A program made the position numbers and the translations under genes. Below are positions 1 to 6,244 of a DNA stretch of 6,247 bases, in pieces. The first letter of the stretch is position 1. Every line of letters starts with the position of its first letter. The stretch is from Hyphomicrobiaceae bacterium (GTDB lineage Bacteria; Pseudomonadota; Alphaproteobacteria; Rhizobiales; HXMU1428-3), in the NCBI GenBank assembly GCA_028285025.1, contig JANQQH010000310.1, positions 1-6,247 of the forward strand. Direction: 5' to 3'. A model generated the notes under the pieces. That model was not told where the DNA came from. It saw nothing but the letters and a program-made list of their open reading frames with translations, and made no database searches.

Positions 1-1039
1 AGTGATCTTGGCTCATTATGCACTAAGAGCCTTTGTGCCCGTTGTGCTAGCAAGCGTGGCCGGTTCTGTGGTTGTCCGGCTGACCATTGGCGAATTCCCC
101 GCCTTTTTAATCCCAAACTATGCCATCACCTCTTATTTTGAATTCCCAGCCTTTGCCATTTTAGGATTGGTCTGCGCCATAGTCGCCATTCTTTTCCAAT
201 TGTCCCTATCCACAGCAGAACGCGTCGCCTGGAGCTTTACCATCCCCATCTGGGCCCGCCCGATCATTGGCGGTATTATGGTTGGCTGTATTGCTTGTTT
301 TTTCCCAGAAGTTTTGGGCGTTGGCTATGACACCACGGACAATGCGTTAAAACAAAATTTAAGCCTCTGGCTTCTGATAACCTTATTGGTCGCCAAAACA
401 GCTGCCACAGCCATCACCTTAGCAAGTCGGTTTGGCGGCGGCATCTTCTCTCCCAGTTTATATTTAGGCGCCTGCACAGGCGGTGCTTTTGGCATCATTG
501 CTGCAGCCCTTGTTCCCCAAGCGGCCTCATCAGATGGGCTCTATGCCATATTGGGCATGGGCGGGGTCGCCGCAGCCGTGCTAGGCGCACCTATTTCCAC
601 CACAGTGATCGTGTTTGAACTCACCGGCGGTTATGAAATGACCATTGCCCTTCTGGTCACCGCGGCCATTTCCACAGCCCTTAGCCAAGCGGTTCTGGGC
701 ATGAGCTTTTTCCACTGGCAATTGTCACGACGCGGCCTGTTTTTATCTGCCGGCCCCCACAAACAAATCGCCACCACCTTAACAGTGGGCAGTTTTTACA
801 AAGCCCATGAACACCCAACATCTCTTGAATTGATGGAAGACGGCAAACACCCCCCCGCCTTGCGCCTATCTGACAATATAGAAACAGCCCTACGCACCTT
901 TGATCACCACGGCCTCGATGAGCTACCAGTGGTGATAGAAAAAACCGACACCACAAGCGTCGGCTCTGCAAACAAATTAGAAGCCCTCAACGCTTACAAC
1001 AAAGCTCTCATAGAAGCGCATGAAGAAGGACATCATTAA
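1..1039 (+). CDS. ClC-family chloride channel/transporter, 3' part (5' end outside window)
   Basis: Integral membrane protein of the voltage-gated chloride channel (ClC) family, which moves chloride either passively or in exchange for protons. The reading frame is open to the left edge, so the GTG at position 2 is probably an internal codon. About 345 residues are visible, roughly the last 60% of a typical ClC with a C-terminal tail. Visible signatures, in residues counted from position 2, are several hydrophobic segments, the anion-pathway motif GGGIFSPSLYLGA (145-157), and the helix pair around GMGGVAAAVLGAPISTTVIVFELTGGYEM (split here only by reading: GMGGVAAAVLGAP 185-197, then VIVFELTGG 202-210). 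The final helix motif is SFFHWQLSRRGL (235-246); phenylalanine stands about where E. coli ClC has its central tyrosine, so channel versus exchanger cannot be decided, and the gating glutamate region is missing. Residues about 270-335 resemble a degenerate CBS-type tail (DELPVV at 306-311). Family assignment is secure; ion selectivity is not. Confidence 0.93.
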   Translation, partial: VILAHYALRAFVPVVLASVAGSVVVRLTIGEFPAFLIPNYAITSYFEFPAFAILGLVCAIVAILFQLSLSTAERVAWSFTIPIWARPIIGGIMVGCIACFFPEVLGVGYDTTDNALKQNLSLWLLITLLVAKTAATAITLASRFGGGIFSPSLYLGACTGGAFGIIAAALVPQAASSDGLYAILGMGGVAAAVLGAPISTTVIVFELTGGYEMTIALLVTAAISTALSQAVLGMSFFHWQLSRRGLFLSAGPHKQIATTLTVGSFYKAHEHPTSLELMEDGKHPPALRLSDNIETALRTFDHHGLDELPVVIEKTDTTSVGSANKLEALNAYNKALIEAHEEGHH

Positions 1040-1057
1040 CGAAAAAGCCTTAGCCGA

Positions 1058-1179
1058 TGCCTTAATTTCCATGGTGAGACTTTGGCATTTTAAAAGCGGT
1101 TGTCAAAGATTTCACTTGCGCTCCGCGTCCTTGACAACCGCTTTTAAAATGCCAAAGTCTCACCATGGAAATTAAGGCA
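1058..1179. repeat. Large perfect palindrome (hairpin element), copy 1
   Basis: Two 49-nt arms, 1058-1106 and 1131-1179, are exact reverse complements with no mismatch, separated by a 24-nt spacer (1107-1130). The outer end is TGCCTTAATTTCCATG and the spacer-proximal end is TGTCAA/TTGACA. It begins 18 nt after the stop codon of the ClC gene. No T-tract follows the right arm, so it is not a standard intrinsic terminator, although a transcript would fold into an extremely stable hairpin. A second related copy lies at 6121-6244. No target-site duplication is obvious at the ends; a partial GCCTTA also occurs just outside the left arm at 1047-1052. It may be a dispersed palindromic repeat or a hairpin-type non-autonomous mobile element. 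The structure is certain from sequence; the function is unknown. Confidence 0.95.
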
Positions 1180-1248
1180 AGCTCCAACCTCGACAGATTA
1201 AACATCAAAACGTGGAAAACCCCACGATTCACGCTTTAAACCCAGGCA

Positions 1249-1272
1249 TATACATTTGTTCGCCTTTTATTC
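1249..1272 (+). promoter_or_regulatory. Possible -10 element and LexA-box-like site upstream of the helicase gene
   Basis: TATACA at 1249-1254 could be a -10 hexamer, but no convincing -35 lies 16-18 nt upstream. Immediately downstream, GTTC at 1258-1261 is followed by 7 nt and ATTC at 1269-1272. This matches seven of eight bases of the alphaproteobacterial LexA operator GTTC-N7-GTTC. The site also reads as a short direct repeat TTCGCCTT (1259-1266 and 1270-1277). An operator here would overlap the transcription start implied by the -10, which is a sensible place for repression. A seven-of-eight match could easily occur by chance in a region this long, so this is only a candidate. Confidence 0.25.
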
Positions 1273-1331
1273 GCCTTCAAACTTGGTTAAATTGACCGCT
1301 ACAAGAATCAACGAACAAAATTCACCCATCC

Positions 1332-3584
1332 ATGACAGCAACCAATTCAAAAACCACAAGCCTTTCTGAACGGGCCCGCGCCGGGCAAAACGCCCCGCCT
1401 TACTTGGCCGGCCTCAATGAGGCACAAACACAAGCTGTTTTAACCACAGATGGCCCAGTTTTGGTACTGGCAGGCGCAGGCACGGGCAAAACCCGGGTAC
1501 TGACCACCCGCATTGCCCACATTCTGGCCACTGGCAAAGCCCGGCCCAATGAGATTTTGGCCGTTACCTTTACCAACAAAGCCACCAAAGAAATGAAAAC
1601 CCGCATCGGCCAAATGGTTGGCGGCACAGTTGAGGGCATGCCCTGGCTGGGCACCTTCCATGCCATTGGCGTCAAAGTGCTGCGCCGTCATGCGGAACTG
1701 GCTGGACTAAAATCCAACTTCACCATTTTAGACACAGACGACACGTTGCGCTTGCTCAAGCAATTGATCAAAGCTGAAAACATCGATGAAAAACGCTGGC
1801 CGCCGCGCCAACTGGCCACCCTGATTGACGGCTGGAAAAACCAAGGCCTACCACCTGAAAAAGTGCCAAACGGGGAAGGTTTTGCTTTTGCTCAAGGAAA
1901 AGGCCAAGAACTCTACGCTGCCTATCAAGCCAGACTAAAAGACCTGAATGCGGTAGACTTTGGTGACTTACTACTAGAGATGAACAAACTGTTTCAAAAC
2001 CATCCAGACGTTTTGCAACAATATCATCGCTATTTTAAATACATCCTGGTTGATGAATACCAAGACACCAACGTCGCCCAATATCTATGGCTACGCCTGA
2101 TCGCCCAAGGCACCGGCAACATTTGCTGCGTTGGCGATGATGACCAGGCCATTTATGGCTGGCGAGGGGCACAAGTGGACAACATTTTGCGCTTTGAACA
2201 AGATTTCAAAGGCGCTAGCGTCATCCGCTTGGAGCGCAATTATCGCTCCACCGGCCACATACTGGGCGCCGCTTCCGGCTTGATCGACCACAACCAAGAC
2301 CGTTTGGGCAAAACCTTGCACACTGAAGACGGCCTGGGCGAACACGTCACATTGCGCAGCCTGTGGGATGATGCCGAAGAAGCCCGCACCATTGGCGATG
2401 AAATAGAAAGCCTGCAAACCAAAAGCCACTCTTTAAATGAAATCGCCATTCTGGTGCGCGCCTCCTTCCAAATGCGCGCCTTTGAAGACAGGTTTGTCAC
2501 CCTAGGCCTGCCTTACCGCGTCATAGGCGGCCCACGCTTTTATGAACGGTTGGAAATCAAAGACGCCTGCGCCTATTTCGATGTCGCCCTTAACCCGGCC
2601 AATGACTTAAAATTTGAACGCATCATCAACACCCCCAAACGGGGTCTGGCCACCGCCACCTTAGAAACTCTGCATACCCATGCCAAAACCCGCCAGCTTT
2701 CTTTATTTGAAGCGGCCATGGAAATAGTTGAAACGCAGGAGCTGCGCCCCAAACCACGCGGCAGCTTGCGCCAACTCATCGAACAATTTGCTGGCTGGCG
2801 CCAAGACATAAAAACCATACCTCATACAGAATTAGCTGAGCGTATTTTGGATGAAAGCGGCTACACCCAAATGTGGCAAAAAGACAAAAGCCCTCAAAGC
2901 CACACAAGGCTTGAAAACTTAAAAGAACTGATCCGCTATATGGGCGAGTTTGAAAACCTGGCCGGGTTCATGGAACATGTCTCACTGGTCATGGACGCTG
3001 ATGCCAACAGCGATGGCGACCGGGTCAACTTAATGACCCTGCATGCCGCCAAAGGTTTAGAATTTGACACCGTATTCTTACCAGGTTGGGAAGAAGGCCT
3101 CTTTCCCCACCAACGCTCCCTTGATGAAGAAGGAAGAGCGGGGCTAGAAGAAGAGCGCCGCTTGGGCTATGTCGGCATCACCCGAGCCAAAAAACAAGCC
3201 CACATTTCCTTTACCCAAAACCGGCGCATTCACGGCAGTTGGTCATCGCCTCTGCCCTCTCGCTTTATTGATGAATTGCCTGAAAACCATATTGAAGTAA
3301 TCGATCAACAAAGCTCGTATGGCGGCTACATCACATCACGCTTTGACAATATGGCCCAAAACCACCAACGCACCATAAAGTCAGCAACAAAACCTAAAAT
3401 CATAGATGCTGAAGTCATCTCTAGCTCTCCTGCTGAAACAAGCGACTTTGCCATTGGCGAACGGGTGTTCCATCAAAAATTTGGCTATGGCAGCATTCAA
3501 GACATCAATGGCGACAAAATTACCATCGCCTTTGAAAAAGCCGGCACCAAAAAAGTCATCGCCTCTTTCCTAGAACGCCATTAA
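1332..3584 (+). CDS. uvrD: ATP-dependent DNA helicase, UvrD/PcrA family (superfamily 1)
   Basis: A 3'-5' DNA helicase expected to act in nucleotide excision repair, mismatch repair and removal of proteins from replication forks. All superfamily 1A motifs are visible in its 750 residues: Q-motif region LNEAQTQAV (28-36), Walker A AGAGTGKT (47-54), motif Ia AVTFTNKA (77-84), GTFHAIG (107-113), Walker B DEYQD (241-245), motif III GDDDQAIYGWRGA (268-280), motif IV ERNYRS (301-306), motif V LMTLHAAKGLEF (567-578), and motif VI RLGYVGITRAKK (610-621). Residues about 707-747 form the small C-terminal Tudor/KOW-like domain of PcrA/UvrD (GERVFHQKFGYG at 709-720), joined by a low-complexity linker. Length is normal for the family. 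The ATG at 1332 gives the usual N-terminal extension before the Q motif, but no clear Shine-Dalgarno sequence precedes it. Rep is an alternative name, but the C-terminal domain and helicase motifs fit UvrD/PcrA better. Confidence 0.95.
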   Translation: MTATNSKTTSLSERARAGQNAPPYLAGLNEAQTQAVLTTDGPVLVLAGAGTGKTRVLTTRIAHILATGKARPNEILAVTFTNKATKEMKTRIGQMVGGTVEGMPWLGTFHAIGVKVLRRHAELAGLKSNFTILDTDDTLRLLKQLIKAENIDEKRWPPRQLATLIDGWKNQGLPPEKVPNGEGFAFAQGKGQELYAAYQARLKDLNAVDFGDLLLEMNKLFQNHPDVLQQYHRYFKYILVDEYQDTNVAQYLWLRLIAQGTGNICCVGDDDQAIYGWRGAQVDNILRFEQDFKGASVIRLERNYRSTGHILGAASGLIDHNQDRLGKTLHTEDGLGEHVTLRSLWDDAEEARTIGDEIESLQTKSHSLNEIAILVRASFQMRAFEDRFVTLGLPYRVIGGPRFYERLEIKDACAYFDVALNPANDLKFERIINTPKRGLATATLETLHTHAKTRQLSLFEAAMEIVETQELRPKPRGSLRQLIEQFAGWRQDIKTIPHTELAERILDESGYTQMWQKDKSPQSHTRLENLKELIRYMGEFENLAGFMEHVSLVMDADANSDGDRVNLMTLHAAKGLEFDTVFLPGWEEGLFPHQRSLDEEGRAGLEEERRLGYVGITRAKKQAHISFTQNRRIHGSWSSPLPSRFIDELPENHIEVIDQQSSYGGYITSRFDNMAQNHQRTIKSATKPKIIDAEVISSSPAETSDFAIGERVFHQKFGYGSIQDINGDKITIAFEKAGTKKVIASFLERH

Positions 3585-3599
3585 GCTTCATTTTTTTTA

Positions 3600-3665
3600 A
3601 AAACCCTTGTTACCTTTCCATTCAATGGCCAAATTGCCACAATACATTGTTGAATTAAGGGTTTT
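3600..3665 (+). other. Weak long-range stem in the gap after uvrD
   Basis: AAAACCCTT at 3600-3608 is the exact reverse complement of AAGGGTTTT at 3657-3665. Between them, ATTCAA (3620-3625) can pair with TTGAAT (3650-3655) and TGGC (3626-3629) with GCCA (3636-3639), giving a nested stem with internal loops. It follows a run of eight T (3591-3598) just after the uvrD stop codon. It could be a transcription-end structure or a 5' leader structure, but it is AT-rich and interrupted, and chance pairing is not excluded. Confidence 0.25.
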
Positions 3666-3688
3666 CTAATGAGCCAATCAACAGTCAA

Positions 3689-3717
3689 TTGCATCAAACA
3701 GCACATGGACTTATAAA
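3689..3717 (+). promoter_or_regulatory. Possible sigma-70-type promoter for the DUF3754 gene and prmA
   Basis: TATAAA at 3712-3717 matches five of six bases of the -10 consensus. TTGCAT at 3689-3694 lies 17 nt upstream but matches the -35 consensus at only three positions (TTG). Initiation near 3724 would leave a leader of about 65 nt before the ATG at 3790. It is the best promoter-like pair I see in the gap, and a 205-nt gap after uvrD makes an independent promoter reasonable. The evidence is weak. Confidence 0.3.
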
Positions 3718-3777
3718 AACAAGAAGACAAAAGCGTTTAAAATTAAGATTTGAGCGAACAACTCATAACAATAAAGT

Positions 3778-3781
3778 GGAG
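3778..3781 (+). promoter_or_regulatory. Ribosome binding site (GGAG) for the DUF3754 gene
   Basis: GGAG within AAGTGGAG lies 8 nt upstream of the ATG at 3790. It supports that start over the next in-frame ATG at codon 8. It is the only clear Shine-Dalgarno sequence in front of a complete gene in this window. Confidence 0.7.
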
Positions 3782-3789
3782 TTCCAAAA

Positions 3790-5220
3790 ATGAGTGATGC
3801 GCAAGCAACAATGGGCCAACCCCAAAAACTGAAAGGATTTAAACGCTTTTACAGCCTGTTTCGCCCCTCAAAAGCCGATGTTCGCCACGCAGATGGCAAA
3901 GCGGACAAAAAAACCAAAAAAATCATAAAAGGCCTAACCCAAGTCAAAGCGCCTGAAAAAGAACGGTTTATCCCCGTTTCTTACCAATCTTTGGTCAACC
4001 AATTGGGCCAAGCAGATATGTGGGCTGAAGGGGAAAGCGAGCAGGGCAAAATCTTAATGCAAGATTTAAATGCCTGGCGCCACCAGTCTTACCGCGACCG
4101 CTTAAACCAACTAAAAGACGCCTACCTTACCTTTAGCCCAGATAGCGACACGCTGACAGCTGAAACCTATTCAGATCTGGAACTACGCGAAAAACGGCAC
4201 GAATTAATGGAAAACATGGGCAAACTTTTAGAGTCAGCCAATTATGAGCGTATCAACAAAACCAACCTGGATCTGCTTTTAAGCTCTGATAGCCCCTATG
4301 GCCTACGCCTTCATGTTGATTTGGACGCCTTTGATGACGTGATCATTTATTTTCGCGGCGCGAAGACAAAAATTGTTGAATATCGCGATTGGAAATGGGC
4401 TTACCTTAAAAAGAAACCTGTAGAAACCCCCATCTTCCAACGTCTGTTCATTGCTTTAAAACTCAAACCCAAAGAAGAACAAATCAATGAACTGATGATC
4501 AAAGAAGAGCTTCCAAGAAAACAGGCTGAAAAGCGCGTCGCAAAAAACTTAAAGCTTTTGCCAGACGGGGTCACCAGCCAAAAAATCTATTTAAAACTGT
4601 TTAAAAACATCCCCCAAGATGATTTAGAAATGATGTTTCCCAACACCAAGGTGGAATTTAAGCTGTTTGACAAATTAAAATTAGGGCTTACAGCTGGCGG
4701 TGGCACGGTTGCCGGGCTGGTTGGCATTGTCCCCAAATTCTTGGCCGCTGCCACCTTGCTTAACCCAATTACACTCATCACAACACTTGCCGGTTTTATC
4801 GGCTTGCTGGTGCGCCAAATCACCAAATTTTTCAACCAACGCAATGAATATATGATGACCCTAGCGCAAAATCTTTATTTTCATAACCTGGCCAATAACC
4901 GCGGCGTCCTCACCCTATTGGTTGACCGGGCAGAAGAAGAAGACATCAAAGAAGAAATTTTGCTCTACACCTTTTTGTGTCGCAATCGCGGGCAAGAAAC
5001 CAACTTGAACAGAGCCAAAACAGAAATTGAAACGTTTTTAAAAACCAATTTCAATGTCGACATTGAATTTGACTTAGAAGACGCCTTTAGCCGCCTGGTC
5101 CGTGATGGTCTGATTGAGAAAAACGGCGATAATGGTTACAAGATCTTGCCCCCCGCCCAAGCCACCAACCATGTACAACGGTTATGGAACGGCGTACTTC
5201 ATAAACCAGATATGGTTTAA
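3790..5220 (+). CDS. DUF3754 / TMEM143-like membrane protein, function unknown
   Basis: An uncharacterised 476-residue protein that I place in the DUF3754 (TMEM143-like) family from recalled motifs. These are ERFIPVSYQSLVNQL (58-72), a central LHVDLDAFDDVIIYFRG segment (174-190), and the family hallmark KIYLKLFKNIPQDDLE (265-280) followed by MMFPNTKVEFKLFDKLKLG (281-299). Next come two closely spaced hydrophobic stretches, about 300-321 and 324-345, which probably form a membrane hairpin, then a basic/aromatic segment (RQITKFFNQRNEY, 342-354). The conserved NLYFHNLANNRGVLTLLVDRAEEED block (361-385) follows. The C-terminal part (about 405-455) looks like a small winged-helix-like fold. The N-terminus is lysine- and arginine-rich with no signal peptide, so most of the protein is probably cytoplasmic. 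Human TMEM143 is described as mitochondrial; no biochemical role is established that I know of. The gene ends 6 nt before prmA, which suggests co-transcription. Confidence 0.82.
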   Translation: MSDAQATMGQPQKLKGFKRFYSLFRPSKADVRHADGKADKKTKKIIKGLTQVKAPEKERFIPVSYQSLVNQLGQADMWAEGESEQGKILMQDLNAWRHQSYRDRLNQLKDAYLTFSPDSDTLTAETYSDLELREKRHELMENMGKLLESANYERINKTNLDLLLSSDSPYGLRLHVDLDAFDDVIIYFRGAKTKIVEYRDWKWAYLKKKPVETPIFQRLFIALKLKPKEEQINELMIKEELPRKQAEKRVAKNLKLLPDGVTSQKIYLKLFKNIPQDDLEMMFPNTKVEFKLFDKLKLGLTAGGGTVAGLVGIVPKFLAAATLLNPITLITTLAGFIGLLVRQITKFFNQRNEYMMTLAQNLYFHNLANNRGVLTLLVDRAEEEDIKEEILLYTFLCRNRGQETNLNRAKTEIETFLKTNFNVDIEFDLEDAFSRLVRDGLIEKNGDNGYKILPPAQATNHVQRLWNGVLHKPDMV

Positions 5221-5226
5221 CCCTTT

Positions 5227-6117
5227 ATGGCAGATCCAAAACTTTATGAAGTCATCATAAGGGCTGAAAAAAAAGCCACAAACACCATTGCCAGCCTTTT
5301 GGAAAACAGCGAACCAGCCCCCTTGTCTGTAAGCCATTTTGAAGCTTCAGATAAAAACTGGCACAGCACCGCCATCTATGATTTTGAACCCAATCTCAAA
5401 CAGATTGAACAACACATCCAAACCAGCCTAGAACTCAGCCCAGACACCTTCCAACTGGAACTTAAACAAGTTGAAAACAAAGACTGGGTCGCCCACGTTC
5501 AATCCAACCTTAGCCCCGTTGAGGCGGGCCGTTTTTTTATTTTTGGCAGCCATGACAAGGATCAAGCCAAAGACCAGCCCTTTGCCATTCAAATTAACGC
5601 CGCCCAAGCCTTTGGCACCGCCCATCACGGCACCACAAAGGGATGTTTAATAGCCATTGACCAATGTGCACAAAGCTTAAACCCAAAAACCATTCTCGAT
5701 CTTGGCACAGGCACAGGCATTCTGGCTATTGCCGCCAACCAAATGTGGCCTGAAGCAAAAATCATTGCCAGCGACATAGACCCAATTGCGATAAAAGTGG
5801 CCCAAGACAATAGTGAGTTGAACCAAGCCAATCAAAATATAGACTGCATCTGTGCTGATGGCCTAACAGATGAGACAATTTCGAACAGTGCCCCTTACGA
5901 CCTCATCATCGCCAATATACTAGCAAAGCCCTTGCTAACCATGGCCAAGGGTATAAACCAAGCCCTTGCAAAGGACGCCACATTAATCCTGTCAGGCATT
6001 TTAGAAACCCAAGCCAATGACATCATTGAATGCTATCAAGCCTCTGGCCTAACCCACAAGTCAACCAATCAATACGATGAATGGGTCACCATCCTCTTCC
6101 AAAAAACAAACACCTGA
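5227..6117 (+). CDS. prmA: Ribosomal protein L11 methyltransferase PrmA
   Basis: Cytoplasmic SAM-dependent enzyme that methylates ribosomal protein L11 (trimethylation of amino groups in E. coli). The 296-residue length is normal. The N-terminal part (1 to about 95) is the substrate-recognition domain, ending with DWVAHVQSNLSPVEAGRF (86-103). The pre-catalytic loop is AFGTAHHGTTKGC (128-140). The Rossmann-like SAM-binding motif I is ILDLGTGTGILAIAA (156-170), with acidic motif II SDIDPIAIKVA (182-192) and the PrmA motif NILAKPL (230-236) near the active site. GSHD (107-110) and HHGTT (133-137) are features I associate with alphaproteobacterial PrmA rather than the THPTT form of gammaproteobacteria. 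The glycine usual between GT and HH is alanine here (132). The start lies 6 nt after the preceding stop codon without a clear Shine-Dalgarno sequence, so translational coupling is plausible. Confidence 0.95.
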   Translation: MADPKLYEVIIRAEKKATNTIASLLENSEPAPLSVSHFEASDKNWHSTAIYDFEPNLKQIEQHIQTSLELSPDTFQLELKQVENKDWVAHVQSNLSPVEAGRFFIFGSHDKDQAKDQPFAIQINAAQAFGTAHHGTTKGCLIAIDQCAQSLNPKTILDLGTGTGILAIAANQMWPEAKIIASDIDPIAIKVAQDNSELNQANQNIDCICADGLTDETISNSAPYDLIIANILAKPLLTMAKGINQALAKDATLILSGILETQANDIIECYQASGLTHKSTNQYDEWVTILFQKTNT

Positions 6118-6120
6118 GCT

Positions 6121-6244
6121 GTGCCTTACTTTCCATGATAAGACTTTCGCATTTTAAATCCCCCTGTCAAGGGCGTGTAACGCTTTGTATACCCTTGACA
6201 GGGGGATTTAAAATGCGAAAGTCTTATCATGGAAATTAAGGCAC
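6121..6244. repeat. Large palindrome (hairpin element), copy 2
   Basis: Two 53-nt arms, 6121-6173 and 6192-6244, are reverse complements except for one position (C6129 opposite T6236), separated by an 18-nt spacer (6174-6191). The first arm starts three bases after the prmA stop codon. The outer TGCCTTA, TTTCCATG, AGACTTT, GCATTTTAAA and inner TGTCAA blocks match copy 1 at 1058-1179 in the same order and spacing. The pairing extends GGG/CCC beyond the arm length of copy 1, and as RNA the spacer could add a weak G-U-rich extension around a CGCU loop. No T-tract follows within the window. The right flank has only three bases before the window ends, so a target-site duplication cannot be tested. 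Confidence 0.95.

Noticed and set aside
681..971. Minus-strand open frames inside the ClC, uvrD, DUF3754 and prmA genes
   Set aside because: They lie wholly opposite well-supported conserved genes and show no recognisable domains; they are shadow frames.
1131..1150. TTGACA next to TTTAAAAT in the palindrome arm, resembling outward promoter elements
   Set aside because: The spacing between TTGACA and the AT-rich hexamer is only about 8 nt, and at 17 nt spacing no -10-like hexamer is present in either copy.
1211..1226. Small hairpin CGTGG/CCACG with a 6-nt loop
   Set aside because: A 5-bp stem without a T-tract or conserved context is expected by chance.
1165..1239. A 24-codon ORF starting in the right arm of palindrome 1 (MEIKA...); the right arm of copy 2 also begins ATGGAAATTAAGGC
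   Set aside because: The shared start is explained by the conserved palindrome end, there is no ribosome binding site, and the remaining codons lie in unique sequence with no recognisable protein features.
3591..3598. Run of eight T after the uvrD stop codon as an intrinsic terminator
   Set aside because: No GC-rich hairpin immediately precedes it; the nearest stem-forming sequence lies downstream.
1058..6244. CRISPR array or insertion sequence
   Set aside because: There are only two repeat units, nearly 5 kb apart with core genes between, and no transposase or cas gene is present in the window.
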